Shown here: piece after piece, positions 1 to 11,437 of the stretch
How positions within the stretch are numbered: the stretch's first letter is position 1
Layout: every line of letters begins with the position of its first letter
Assembly: GCF_954871325.1 (NCBI RefSeq)
Contig: NC_088776.1
Location: 49,804,569 to 49,868,568, forward strand
Origin: Gordionus sp. m RMFG-2023
Lineage: Eukaryota > Nematomorpha > Gordioida > Chordodea > Parachordodidae
Direction: 5' to 3'
DNA: 64,000 bases
The notes under the pieces: generated by a model
Told to the model about the DNA's origin: nothing
The model's database searches: none
The model's input: only the letters and a program-made list of their open reading frames with translations
Program-made: the position numbers and the translations under genes

Positions 1-1549
1 AGTCTACACCCATATCTTCATTGAACCATTTGCTTGCAGTCTTCCTTTTAATCTAAATTTCTCTTGATAATCTTGTATCTAAAAAAATTCTAAATGTTTT
101 CCCAAAATATAAATATACCTTTTTAAAAAAAAATTGCAACTTTATTCCTCCTACTTTATACACTTTTGGGCGCTCATGTCTTTAAAGCAAAATATAATAC
201 CTATTTATTTTCTTCTCACCGTTTACATCCTTTGATAAAAAACTGCTGAAATATATGTCGTCATCCATCTCATAAATTAAAATTGGTCTAGTTTGTAAAG
301 AAATAAACTAGTACATATTATTAAATTAATTCAAATTTTAATATAAAAAAAAGCAAAATAAAATTATATCAAATTGTATTTAGATACAGCTAAAATAGTA
401 TCTAAATATTGATACTGCATATAATAAAATGCTTGAAACGTGCCCAGGAAATCTCTTTGAAAAAACTATTTCTCTGAATGTGGCCAAAAGAGGATTTAAA
501 CAATTTTTTTTTAATTAAAGGTTAAAAAATTGATTTGTGCTGTACTGGCGGTCAGCTTTTGACAAGGCAAAGGTTTCGAAAAATTCAAGGCTGAATTTAA
601 AAAGTTATCTGAGTGATCAAGAAAGATATATTAATGTGCTTTATTCATCTAACCTGATGCAGAAAACGAAGACAGTATCAAGATTGTTGTATAACGGTTC
701 GGTCATAGTTTCGGTTCAGAAAATTATAACGCTTTTTTGCGGTTTAGTTTGGTTCAACGCCCTGCTTCTTAATAATCTATATAATATTATCTATATTTTC
801 TAATTTAAAAAAATAAACAAAAACTACCCTTTTTATGCATTTTTGTGAAATTGAATAATTATAATTAAAAAAAAATATGCTTTAAGGTCAAATTCACATT
901 TTATTCTGTATATTTTCGTATATTATTCACATAATTTTAATATTGATAAAACGCGATGGTGAAATATGTCAGATATAATATGAAAATAACAGAATAAAAA
1001 ATTTATCTCAGAAAGGATTTTTTTTACGGAGGCTAATTTATAATAGGATAAAATCTAATTAATTTTGTGCTAATGTGTGAAATTCCTTGTATTATAATTT
1101 AATCTGGCAAAAATTAAAACTTTAAAAAAAAATGTTTTTAATATTCGTAATTTCAATCTTTTTGAATAGTTTTTTGATATTTCGATTGATTTTTTTATTT
1201 TTCGATATTCATTTTTATATATATTAATAATAGAGGCTATAAATTATGCTATAAGAAATATAAATTATATAAAATTTGTGACATATTATGACCCAATATT
1301 GTCTTTTATTTTACAATACAAAAAATTACATAGTTTTAATAATGCATAAAATGAGCTAATTTATCCCAAAATATTAATATGGTAAAATTATTTAAATATA
1401 TTTCAAAAAAAGAAATAAACCAAATCATTTGCATGAAAATCATGTCATAAATGCAAAATTTGTGTTTTCCGTTTTACTAAAAATTTTTTTATAAACGTAA
1501 AATTTTTTTTAAAAAAAATATGAATATAAAGGTCTTATATATATATCAT
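1..1549. other. AT-rich flank downstream of the GORAB homologue
   Basis: No coding exon, RNA gene or terminal-repeat element could be supported. The sequence is A/T-rich with short homopolymers. An 88-codon open frame at 537-803 resembles no family I know and has no convincing splice context. The 3' UTR and polyadenylation site of the minus-strand GORAB gene should lie in the right part of this stretch. Confidence 0.5.
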
Positions 1550-1651
1550 TCAGGAGGTGCCATTGTCAGCGATCGAATGCGAATTAGATGTCATTTTTTG
1601 ATCTATATCTAGGGTTTCTAAAAGTTCCGATAATTTTTTGGCTTTTCTCAT
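1550..1651 (-). CDS. GORAB: GORAB exon 7 (C-terminus and stop)
   Basis: Encodes MRKAKKLSELLETLDIDQ plus a short Ser/Asn tail ending in TGA at 1552-1550. Human GORAB has LRKAKKLEELMQQLDVE at this point and then continues for over 70 residues. Here the tail is about 16 residues. The acceptor is TGATTTAG|A, phase 0. Confidence 0.9.
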   Translation of the reverse strand: MRKAKKLSELLETLDIDQKMTSNSHSIADNGTS

Positions 1652-4600
1652 CTAAATCATTTTACATGTGAAAAAGATAAGAAATTTAAAATTTATTTTT
1701 ATACACTCTAAATCCAGTTTCATTTCGATTCCTTTCTTTCTTTCTACTTAAATATTTAAACACAAATAATAGAATCTAAACTAAATGTTATTTTAAACTT
1801 AAATATTAAATTATCATTTTTTGTTTTAACGTAACTTGAAACCTTTGCAAATAAATTTTGAATTCATTTAAAACAGAGTTTACAGTCTGTACTAACAAGA
1901 GTTACGTTTTTAGTTCTAAATATTTTTTAAAAAATGTTTCTCATTCTGGTTCCTAAAATTTTCAAAAATGGGTTGTTTCCGGTTTTTAAATTTGACATGT
2001 ACCTAGGATTTTAGATTCTGGTTGCTAGCTCTGATTTTGGATATTTTAAATAAGATACACTTCAAGTTAAAAATCATACTTTACAAGCCCTATATATAAA
2101 TAAATAATATAGTTAAAATAATAACCTCGGTTTGTTGTATTGTAAAGAACAATTTTTCCGTCAAGGTATCTTTTTTCTGGGAAAAATCGTGATATTCCGT
2201 TTTGGCCAATACATACTCCTTTTCAGCCTTTTCAAATCTATGTCTAGTATGTAATATGTTATAAAATGTCAAATTTTTTTAAAAATAAGTATTTTATACA
2301 ATAATTACTAAATTATAATTAAGTATCCTTATTACAAAATATAAAACAATTTAACGCCTAAGTGTAAGGAAAAAATGTATTAAAATTTGATATAATTTCT
2401 AAAAGCCTAGTTTTAAATTTTTTTTATTAGTTTGTGGCAAAAATTAAAATATCTTATGCAACATTTATACGAGCTAATTTTAAAAAGTCTACAGGCATAC
2501 AAGATTATTTTAAAATAAAATAAGTAACTGGGCTTTCATATAGGCCAAACTCTGTTCTTCTATCTCGTTTCTGAGGCCCGAAATATCGACACAAAGACTT
2601 TTATCAATTTCGTTTAACTGTTTACGCAATTCTAACAAGAGTTTTTGTTCATCCTTCGACTTTTTAGATCTGCAGATTATGGATTTATGAAAAGGAAAAA
2701 AATGTAAAATTATAAAAAAATAAAGAAAATCTGATCGAGATATGATGTAACATAGTAACAATTAAATAATTGCTGACCAATTTTTCTTATATGGAAGTTC
2801 TTTAAAAAAGGATTTAAACTTTTCTAAGAGTATGTTCTTTGAATTGGATAGGCAGTCAATTTTCAATACATAAACTCTTTGAAATGAGTTCAGAAAAAGT
2901 AAGTTTTATGGTATTAATAAAAAATAGCTCCTTATAAGACTTTTATTCTTAGTCATATAAAAATTATCATTCCAAGATTCTAATGAACTGGAAATCAACT
3001 GCCAATTCAGTTCCCCTAAAATTGTGTATCTAGAAAAATTATTCAGACTTGTAAAATGAATGCATAATAAAAAAAAAAGAAGAATGTCCCAATACCTTTC
3101 AGAGATGGCTTGCAATAAAATATTTTTCTTTTCTCGATTTTGCTTTTCAATTTCCCGGTTATAATTTTCAAATTCCTCCAAAGTTTCGAACTGCGACCTT
3201 TATAAAAAAATATTAAAAATGTATTAAATACAGTGTTGTGCAGATTTGATGGAAAGCACCTTATTTTAATTTATTTGCAGATAAAATTATTTAACTGTAA
3301 AAATTATAAAAATACCTATTTTAACGATTTCAAGTTAAATATTTTTAAATGTATATAAATTAATAAATATGGAAATGTTTTCCATCAAATCTGCAAACAA
3401 CACCGTAGAAGAATAAGAAAAGATTTCGTTATAAAAAATGGAATATTTTTAAAGTCATAAAAAACCCGTTATGAATGAACAATTTTAATGTTTGATTTTA
3501 AAAATGGTAATTTCTTCATTTATTATAAGGAGTGCTGTCGTTGTAAACAAAATAAATCGTTACATTTCTCGTTACTTTCCAAAATGCGTTACGTTACTTT
3601 TTTCAAAAATGTAACATCCGTTTTTAAAATAAAATACTATAGAAGATATTAATATTTATCTATTTAAGATATTAATACAAGAGTATAAAAATACAATATT
3701 GATTGAGAAACATAATTATCAAATAAAATATAAAAATTTCATAAATAAAAATTATTATTTATTAAATTTGATTTTCTAAAAAATAATATATAATATAATT
3801 TTGATTAATAGCTTAACTCAAGAATGATTTTTGATTAAATATAATCAGTTTTATCGATAACCTATCTATCAAATCTGATAAGTTTTCTATTGATTTTGGC
3901 GATATTCTTCTTATACGAGTGTGGGGCATAGTGGCCTTAAAGAATTTGAATTATTATTTTAATGATGGAACGAAATATTTATGCGTTTGGGAGAATCACA
4001 AGCAAAGATAATAAATATTTCTTTAATATTATTAAATCGCGAATTAGTGCAATAGTATTAAATGAATCTTGTACAACAAGAATTTATGTGTAACCTTCAC
4101 AAAACATAGAATGCTCTAAATTTTTCATTACAAGCTTGTAAACTATATACCTTTCCACTAAAGCTAGAGGCTCCATCATAACATTGACCCTTACACTTTT
4201 TGATGTTTAAAGAATAAAGTAAATATATCTTTGATTATGATAGATAAATATTCAGAATTTGTTTCTGTTACAATAAAATCCTAAAAATATTATATTTATA
4301 TTTAAATCCTCTCTCACATAACGAAAACATATCGAAAGCGATTCTTTTATAAATATATCCATGGTTTCATCTGCGATTATCGAGTAGACTGTAGCAAATT
4401 TTATAGGTTTTATAATTCTCCTTTGCATCTCGTACAATGGTGTGAATTTCATTAGTTAAATCATGTTATATCCACTATTGCGATCAACAATTCTTTTAAT
4501 TCAGAAAGTCAATTGCACAAAATTTAAGCCATATTTATGCGATCTAAATGCCAACCCTAGTATTGCAAAATAATAAATAGATGATATTTTAATAAATGCG

Positions 4601-6728
4601 ATGGTTGATTTTTTGATGTGGATTTTTTTTGAAATTATTCTGAGTTCCTTTATTGCTTTCCATGCAAACATATAAATAGGCGATGTATTGAAAATTTTTC
4701 AAGAGTTTTTAATAATAATTCATCTATTTTTTTAGGAGTTAGTGAGAGAGAAGAGGCGAAAGAGCATAGCAAAAAATATATGTTTTTTCTATTTGTTTCC
4801 TTTTTAGATGAGATATAAAAATTTATCTACTTTTTATAGAGCCCCAATGCTCTAGTAAAGTCGGCGCCTATGGGTCACCTCATTCTAGACAGACTAATAG
4901 TAAATAAATTGGATGTGATAACGGTTTAATCAGTCAGACCTATATAATATTATTGCACTCTATATTCTAAGGTATCCAATATTCAAAAAGTATCACTCAG
5001 AAAGAAAAAATCTACATTACTTTACCCTTTACTTTCTAAAATTATATTTAATGGCGTCCAAACTGGTGACAAATTATTTTCTAAAATATTTATTTTTGAA
5101 ATTAAAATTAACTGATTATCAGCATTTAAGAATCTGTTTCAAAAATGCTGATCTATATAAAAAAATAATATTTTTAAAATAACAATATTTTTAAAATAAC
5201 TAAAATAATTTATTAGTGAAGGTAAAAAAAAATTACATGAGACAAGATTTTATGATCCTCATTTTAAAAATGATTTATAAAAATTAAAAAATTTTGAGCA
5301 CATATTCTCACACCATCTAAGAGCCCTAATCCAGTCATCCTATCCTTCCTTCTCCAAAGTTTTCATTTAAAAAAATACTTTGCCTAAGAAAAGTAAATTT
5401 ATAATTAGAATTAGTGGGTAATGGCATTTACAATTTTTTTTACAGTTATAATCTATTAGATAGAAAAATCAGAAATCTTGCATATCTAGCTAATTTATTT
5501 AGGGGGCCATAATAACTAATAACAGTTCTGCCAGGGGCATAACATGACAATTGGGGATGGAAATGATGTGCTGCAGTCAGGGCATATATGAATTTCAAGG
5601 GCCCAACATTCAAACTGCAAATGATATTTAAACAGAAGAATTAATTTTTTTCTGGGGATATTGGCTTTATTAATACAAAAAACATTAATTTATGAGAGGA
5701 TGGCATTCATGTAGTGTTGTTAAATGGCTCGTTTTGAGTCAATATAAATGGCTAGCACAATATTTTAGCCAGAAAAATATTGTCTAAGCCTCGAGATTTC
5801 GATAATATATGTCTAGACCTTTGTTCCTTCTATGAACAAAATCTTCAGACTTTAGTAATAATTTTCTGGATAAAATAATGAGTTGGCCATTTTTAAAAAT
5901 CAGCTCAAAATGAGACATTTAACAACACTACATTTATGTTGCTTGTATATTAACAAATATATTCTTTTAATAAGTCTAGAGTGATTATTTAGTTGTGTAA
6001 TATTTGTGAGTATATTCTAATTTTATAAATAGGATATAGGAATCTGAACCTTATAAAATTGCTAAGTTGAAAAATGAAATTGTACTCAAAACTTAAGTAA
6101 TTATATGTTTATATAAGAAAAAGTTGATTAAAAAATGGGATGATATTTAAGATATAGCACCCAGCTGCTACAGAATTTTTAGTTTAAATTCAGGCATACA
6201 GCATTGTTAGAAAGCATAACAGGATAGATAGACTATAATTTTTATTTATTAATAATAAGCTATTATTAATTGTAATATATACTTTTCTCCCTTTTCCTTA
6301 TTTTCTTCTTGTGATGGCAAAATATCTTCCTTTATAGTAGCATTAACTAATATTTTTTTTTAAAGGATATGATGATTTTAAATTTATTTTACCATCTAAT
6401 ATGGGTTGAATTGTGTTATTTAAAGAAGGTACATTATTTTCCAATGTGGCAAAATTTTGATTTAAATCTGATTCAATATTTGAAATATCTTTATAATTTG
6501 ATCTAGATTTTGCTAATGCTCTATTAGATTTAATTTTATTTTCAAAGGATGCCTCTTTATATATTTTTATTTTTTCATTTCCATTTGTAACTTTGTTGTC
6601 AGATGACTCTGTGATTAATTAAACAAAATTATAACTTATAATTTAAGATAATATAAAATATTTAGATTAACTTTACTTTTTATTTTGAGTATTTCAGTGT
6701 CAGTAAAGCCTTTCCATTCAGTCTGCAT
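1550..6728 (-). CDS. GORAB: GORAB homologue (RAB6-interacting golgin), complete gene span, seven exons
   Basis: GORAB is a coiled-coil protein of the trans-Golgi that binds RAB6 and SCYL1 and acts in COPI trafficking; some animals also use it at centrioles. The coding exons in order are 6728-6677, 6608-6393, 6325-6283, 3197-3096, 2669-2529, 2243-2126 and 1651-1550. They total 774 nt, that is 257 residues plus a stop, and every junction agrees in phase. Family hallmarks are an N-terminal WKGFTDTEIL (human WAGFSEEEL), an EKSQFETLEEF stretch, NILLQAISER (human ALLAKAIAER), KAQHRFEKAEKEYVLAK (human ARKRFDRAEAEYIAAK), and TIQQTE followed by MRKAKKLSELLETLD. The protein is about 100 residues shorter than human GORAB, mainly because the acidic C-terminal tail is almost absent. 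Intron 3 (6282-3198, 3.1 kb) holds a decayed hAT fragment and a short hAT-type MITE. Confidence 0.92.
2126..2243 (-). CDS. GORAB: GORAB exon 6 (coiled coil)
   Basis: Encodes HRFEKAEKEYVLAKTEYHDF, SQKKDTLTEKL and TIQQTE, aligning with human RFDRAEAEYIAAKLDIQRKT through CTIIQQNE. The acceptor is CATACTAG|A and the donor CCGAG|GTTATT, leaving in phase 0. Confidence 0.92.
2529..2669 (-). CDS. GORAB: GORAB exon 5 (coiled coil)
   Basis: Encodes KSKDEQKLLLELRKQLNEID and then KSLCVDISGLRNEIEEQSLAYMKA, matching human [20 protein letters not shown] and what follows. Acceptor CTGCAG|A and donor CCCA|GTTACT keep phase 2 throughout. The donor is not a strong consensus, but the joined KAQHRFEKAEKEY aligns without a gap to the family. 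Confidence 0.92.
3096..3197 (-). CDS. GORAB: GORAB exon 4 (start of conserved coiled coil)
   Basis: Encodes SQFETLEEFENYNREIEKQ and then NREKKNILLQAISER, the signature that opens the conserved GORAB coiled coil. The acceptor is TTATAAAG|G and the donor GAAAG|GTATTG. The exon is 102 bp, phase 2 to phase 2. Confidence 0.92.
4120..4700 (-). pseudogene. Decayed hAT transposase fragment in GORAB intron 3
   Basis: The longest open piece (4252-4452) reads FATVYSIIADETMDIFIKES followed by LSICFRYVRE, the DUF4371-type part of ZMYM1-like hAT transposases. A second piece near 4140-4180 reads GQCYDGASSFSGK, the conserved GQxYDGAxxMSG motif, in a different frame. A GGCGCCTATG sequence at about 4863-4872 resembles the terminal repeat of the 20750-25090 hAT element, but no matching left end or target duplication was found. 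This is a dead DNA transposon remnant inside an intron. Confidence 0.65.
5712..5930. mobile_element. hAT-type MITE (TAGTGTTGTTAAA family)
   Basis: A 219-bp element with inverted ends: TAGTGTTGTTAAATGGCTC on the left and the inverse (ATTTAACAACACTA) on the right. It is flanked by 8-bp near-identical duplications (CATTCATG and CATTTATG). The 8-bp duplication is typical of hAT elements. Related copies occur at 46199-46402 and 52415-52670, and a half copy begins near 27899. It is non-coding and lies in GORAB intron 3. Confidence 0.75.
6283..6325 (-). CDS. GORAB: GORAB exon 3 (small exon before the coiled coil)
   Basis: A 43-bp exon encoding ILPSQEENKEKGE between AGGAAG|AT and AA|GTATAT. It enters in phase 1 and leaves in phase 2, matching both neighbours. 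Joined to exon 4 it gives EKSQFETLEEF, which lines up with human EKSRWEVLQQE. That match supports both splice sites. The intron before it is only about 67 bp. Confidence 0.72.
6393..6608 (-). CDS. GORAB: GORAB exon 2 (variable, Asn/Lys/Ser-rich linker)
   Basis: A 216-bp open stretch in phase after exon 1, with acceptor ATCACAG|AG and donor GATG|GTAAAA. It encodes the low-complexity linker (SSDNKVTNGNEKIK and onward) between the N-terminal motif and the coiled coil. This part is poorly conserved in the family, so the call rests on position, splice sites and phase. The end could shift if another donor is used. Confidence 0.7.
6677..6728 (-). CDS. GORAB: GORAB exon 1 (start codon, N-terminal motif)
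   Basis: Starts with ATG at 6728 and encodes MQTEWKGFTDTEILKIK. This aligns with the short conserved N-terminal WxGFxxxEL motif of GORAB. I chose the donor AAAA|GTAAAG, ending at 6677 in phase 1, because exon 2 needs phase 1. A second GT five bases further on is weaker and out of phase. Confidence 0.85.
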
Positions 6729-6770
6729 CAATATCCTATCCTAGAAAAAAAATAAAAAATATTCCGTGTA

Positions 6771-7790
6771 ACTAAACTGAGAATTGACAGGGACACGAAT
6801 GGACAGGTAAACTGAGAATTGACAGGTAAAATTTATTTTTATTTTATAGCCTATCAATTTTATTATAAAAATATAAATAAAATGTTTTATTATGTAAATC
6901 AAATTTATCCATAATTAATTTTATCTAAATATATAAAATAGAATAAAAAAGAAATTGTAGTCCATAAATTTAAAATATGTATAGAGCAGATATGTTACAT
7001 AGAAAATATAACATACATAATAATTTTAAAAAACATAAATTTATTTCCGTTAGATGGCGTAATATATTAAAAATTAAGTTTTTAATTAAAAAAAAATATG
7101 AATTATGAGAGCATAATTCTTTACTTTGGATTAATTTATTTGGTACAAGCTATATAATCATAAAATGAAAAAAATTTTAAGTTTCCATTATTATTTTTTG
7201 AGTTATGATGTCAATTCTCAGTTTAGTCAAAAATATTTAGATTTTTGGGATGCTAAAAATATTTTATTTTTTTGACTCATTTTGTATAAACTTACTCATA
7301 TAAACATAAAATGAAAAAAAAATTAAGTTTCCGTCATTATTTTTTGAGTTATGATGTCAATTCTCAGTTTAGTCAAATTTTTTTAGATTTTTGGGATTTT
7401 AAAAATATTTTATTTTTTTGACTCATTTTGTGTAAACTTACTCATATAAACATAAATTGAAAAAAATTTTAAGTTTTCCGTCATTAATTTTTGAGTTATG
7501 ATGTCAATTTTTAGTTTAGTCAATTTTTTTTAGATTTTTGGGATTTTAAAAATATTTTATTTTTTGACTCATTATGTGTAAACTTACTCATATAAATATA
7601 AAATGAAAAAATTTTAAGTTTCCATCATTATTTTTTGAGTTATGATGTAAATTCTCAGTTTAGTCAAAAGTTTTTAGATTTTTGGGATTTTAAAAATATT
7701 TTATTATTTTGACTCATTATGTGTAAACTTACTCATATAAACATAAGATGAAAAAAATTTCAAGTTTCCGTCATTACTTTTTGAATTATA
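6771..7790. repeat. 146-bp tandem array with inverted copies of its core at the left
   Basis: From about 7130 to 7790 a unit repeats about 4.5 times with spacing of 144-147 bp. It contains TTGAGTTATGATGTCAATTC, then TCAGTTTAGTC and a T-rich tail. At 6771-6830 the same core occurs twice in reverse complement (ACTAAACTGAGAATTGACA). The array lies just upstream of the GORAB start codon. I see no ORF in it. It may be a terminal-repeat-derived satellite. Confidence 0.8.
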
Positions 7791-7896
7791 ACCAAATAAG
7801 AAATCCTTCTCTTATATTTTTCACAATTTCTTAACGCATTATAGTAACGATAAAGAATTACCATATTGTCAATATTTGGCTGAGGCTCAAGTAATT

Positions 7897-8364
7897 CTAA
7901 AATATTATGATTTTAAATTTGCTTTTCTTTAAAAAATAAATTATATTCGATCCTCTTGGCTTTCCAGTCCAGGCTCCGCAATCATCCTCTAAGACTGATT
8001 TTTCGCTAACATTTTTTAATATTTTAAATTTATTATTAATTACAAAAACTTTATTATTTTTTACCCCATTGGGTATTAAATTCAATACTTTTATAGGATG
8101 TAAAAATAGAGACATTAATTCATCAGTTTTTAAATATTTACCAAAATTATTAAAACCTTCCCCTGCCATAGAACTATCTTCAATAGGGATAGCTTTAATG
8201 TCTAAAGCTATTTTAGAAGGATAAAGTGCTATAGATGTCGAAAGCTGATTGAACGGAGAAAATGGTATATATAAATATTCGGCAAAATTTTTAGATTGAG
8301 CTTCAATTGGATTTTTAACTCTCCATACAAAATTATAAAAAAAACGTAAGGTGCTTAGCTTATA
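7897..8364 (-). CDS. Unrecognised open frame, 155 codons (DDCGAW motif)
   Basis: Open from 8364 to a stop at 7897; the first ATG is at 8169. It is less A/T-biased in codon content than nearby shadows. It includes VWRVKNPIEAQSKNFAEYLY, then IPFSPFNQLSTSIALYPSK, KAIPIEDSSMAGEGFNNFGK and LEDDCGAWTGKPRGSNIIYF near the end. The hydrophobic and polar pattern looks like real protein, not random translation of A/T-rich DNA. I do not recognise the family. The D-x-G-x-W motif is shared by several transposon-associated proteins, and the setting beside retroelement debris suggests a mobile-element origin. Confidence 0.4.
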   Translation of the reverse strand, partial: YKLSTLRFFYNFVWRVKNPIEAQSKNFAEYLYIPFSPFNQLSTSIALYPSKIALDIKAIPIEDSSMAGEGFNNFGKYLKTDELMSLFLHPIKVLNLIPNGVKNNKVFVINNKFKILKNVSEKSVLEDDCGAWTGKPRGSNIIYFLKKSKFKIIIF

Positions 8365-8649
8365 TTAAACAAAATAAGGATGTTAATTTAAATTTAGATC
8401 ACATGTTACTATTAGGAAGAAAATTTGATAGCATTAATATTAAACCATATAATGATATTATAAATTATGTAAACAATGATAAAAAGTTTAATAAAAATAT
8501 AGATACTAGAAATACAGTTGATAACAAACATAAGAATTTAGATAAATTTTACGTAACCCTAGATTTAATTGTAGGAATGAGAATAATAAATATTGTATTA
8601 GATCTAATCGATTTGATTATAATGATAATTTTAGAAACAAATTTAGACA

Positions 8650-8875
8650 ACATTATGATAATATAACAATAATTATAATGATAGGAATAGAAATTATAAC
8701 AATAATTTTAAAGATTATAAAAATAATTTTATAGGTTATAACAGTAATTCTAAAGATTATAACAATAATTTTAAAGGTTATAACTATAATTTTAGAGGTT
8801 ATTATAACAATAATAATAATTATAGGCTCCATCAGAATAACAATTATAGGCAGCATGATAATAATTTGAATAAAA
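8650..8875 (+). repeat. Degenerate 24-27 bp tandem repeat in Gag-like region
   Basis: Repeated AATAATTTTAAAGGTTATAA-like units run through 8670-8810. They belong to the Asn/Tyr/Arg-rich Gag-like tail of the Ty3/gypsy fossil. Minus-strand open frames here are shadows of the repeat. Confidence 0.6.
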
Positions 8876-8876
8876 G

Positions 8877-10185
8877 GGGAAATCCCCCCCCCCCTCTCAG
8901 AAATTTATTACTTTTTGTGAATATCATTTTAAGATAAAAAAAAATAAAAAATATTCCCCTTAGTCCTCCCCACACTCCCTGACCCCCAAAAATGTATGCA
9001 AATATCTTAAACAATAATTTGAAAGAAAGAATGTAAAAGTTGATATTTTTTTTATAAAACTATTTTATAGGATTGGGTTTTTGACATTTTATTCCTCCAT
9101 TTTCACAATAGATAATATATATATGCATAAATGTATATATAAAATATTAGGAAGTTCATCGTACATAAAGCATTTATATATAAAAAAAGAGAACCAAAAA
9201 TGATTTTTAAGAAATGGAATATAAGCCAAAGATAAGTCTTCAGAAAAAAGTGAAATGTATTATAATTATTAATAATAGATCCATAAAATTACTAAATAAT
9301 ATAATATATTATAATTATTAATAATAGATCCATAAAATTACTAAATAATATAATATATTAAATATAATTTAAAGTGAAAATTTTAATTTATTTATTTTAA
9401 TAAAAGTAAAATATAATTATAAAACTATTGATAAAATAAAATCATAAATTAAATAAAAAAAATTAAAGCACAATACAAACAGGGGAATATTATATGTCGT
9501 AAATTTACAGTATATCTAATTTTATCAATTATCATATGACAATCAAATATTTTTTACCAAAATAGCGAATTGTATATTTTACAGAAATCTATAAAATATT
9601 GATAAGGACATCAGAAAAATATCTTTTAAAGACATTGTGGGATAAATAATATAAAGATTAATTTTTAATATTATTTTTTATTTATAATAAATAGATGGCG
9701 TTAAATAATTGAATGCAAATTGTTGCTATATTTATTATCAAGATCATTGATTAGTAAAATTTGTTAAAATATTAACTGTAATATATTATCTAACTGTCAA
9801 ACATGTCTGTAAAAGTAGAATTTTACGTAGTATTTTGTAACCAATTCTATATAATAGAAAAATATCAACTATATGTCTACTTACTCTTTATAAATAAATT
9901 TCTTATACTTGTTTGGAATAAATTATTACCACGCTTTTATTTTAATGTATATAAGTAATTTATTATATTTTATATAAACTAATAAAAATATATTTCATAT
10001 TTGTTCCAGGCTTATATTTTTATTAAAAATAACCTCCTATCTTTAAAAATATTTTATGACTATTTATAGACTAAGGTAACCCGGTAACCCGGTTGAAGGC
10101 CCGCCCAAAATGTAATCTGGGGATGAAGCCCCCAGAAATTTTTTAATCCCCCCCCCTCTTTAGGAAAATCCGGGCTACGCCTATG
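8877..10185. mobile_element. Shortened hAT element, same family as 20750-25090
   Basis: Its left end (from AGGGGAAATCCCCC onward, about 130 bp) matches the reverse complement of the right end of the 20750-25090 hAT. Its right end (CGGGCTACGCCTATG at 10171-10185, preceded by GGAAAATC and a C-tract) matches that element's left end. It has no transposase. The outermost left terminal repeat is missing, so no target duplication can be checked. This is a MITE-like internal deletion product, inserted into the Ty3/gypsy fossil. Confidence 0.72.
9258..9357. repeat. 50-bp tandem duplication
   Basis: The stretch containing AATAATAGATCCATAAAATT and the A/T-rich sequence after it is repeated head to tail almost perfectly, twice, inside the shortened hAT element. 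A recent slippage or duplication is likely. Confidence 0.8.
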
Positions 10186-11103
10186 GGTAGAAACAACACA
10201 TGATGTGATAAAAATCAGAGAAAACAGATCTGATGTGATAAAAATCAGAGAAAACAGATCTAATGTGACCAAAATCGATATTACAAACAAAGTCAACACC
10301 ACGACAATAATGACATTGATTTTAATGTCAATACCTTGACTCTAGAACACGTACAATGGTGATGACGGTGCTTTTATAGCTATTCTAAAATTAAATAATA
10401 TTACTACCTTAATGCAAATTGACATTAGATCAAGATTTACTATTTCGTGGCGTAGCTAAGAAAATAGGCATATCATAAAAAAATCCAAACTACAACTAAT
10501 AGCATATTGCTAATCAAATCAAAGTAATTGGCACAACTAAGATCAACGTTAATTAAGAAGGTATCGCAAAAATGTTATAAGCGGTGATAATAAAGAAAAA
10601 TACACTATCAGGACGTTCATAACGCTTTCAAAAATATCTTGAATTAGTTCATATAAAAAATTGATGAAAATAAAAAAACTAATGAAAAACTCCAAAAATG
10701 AATAGATCAATTAACAAAGAAAATGTCAAGCTGTATTTAAGGAGAAACGAGACGCTTACGTATGCAAAAATTGATGTTGTGGGTAAAAACTCAATAGTTG
10801 GATGCAAATAAAATCATCGAACCAGTTAAAGATGTTCGATCGGCAAGTTTTATAATCGCCTTCTACAAGGATGATGGGAGCATTATGCTTTGTGCTGATT
10901 TTTCTAGAAGATACTAAGTATAAACTTCCGCGAATAAATAATTTAATAGATAAGCTTTCAGGAGGAAAGAAATTTACCAAGATCGATTTTAAAAATGCTT
11001 TTCTACAGAAAAGAGTTGTACAAAAGATCTTCTTTGAAGATCTGAAAATTTGAAGATCTTTTACTTTAAAAAAATTTTGAGCAACGATCTTTGAAGATCG
11101 TAA

Positions 11104-11437
11104 TTATTTCCACGTTTTTTTATTTGATAGATAATTATTTCGCATTTTTCATTGATATCATTTTATTTATAATTATAATTTAAATTTTATTATATGATAT
11201 ATTACAATTTTCAAATATAAATTACTTTTTTTTTATCCCCTTACAATAAAAACAATTTCTCTTTATACATCTTTTTTTTTAAACAATAATAAAAAAAATA
11301 ACTAATACAAATTGATGTATATAAAAAATGTTAATATAAAATTTTCACCGATTAAATTTAAATATAAATTGATATATAAAAAAATAAATCTATTGCCAAA
11401 ATAAATAATAAAATAACATCGATCAACATATTCAACA
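11104..11437 (-). repeat. 3' LTR of the short LTR element (minus-strand sense)
   Basis: Matches 13149-13481 over its whole length with scattered differences. In minus-strand sense it begins TGTTGAATATG, a canonical TG start. The other boundary (GGAAATAA) lacks a clear CA in this copy. Confidence 0.82.

Noticed and set aside
537-803. 88-codon plus-strand open frame
   Set aside because: No family resemblance, no convincing splice sites around it; treated as chance.
8653-8856. Minus-strand Ile-rich frame
   Set aside because: Shadow of the short A/T-rich tandem repeat in the Gag-like region.
10060-10302. Minus-strand frame with repeated TSDLFSLIFI
   Set aside because: It spans the end of the shortened hAT and a 33-bp tandem duplication in the retroelement fossil; not a gene.
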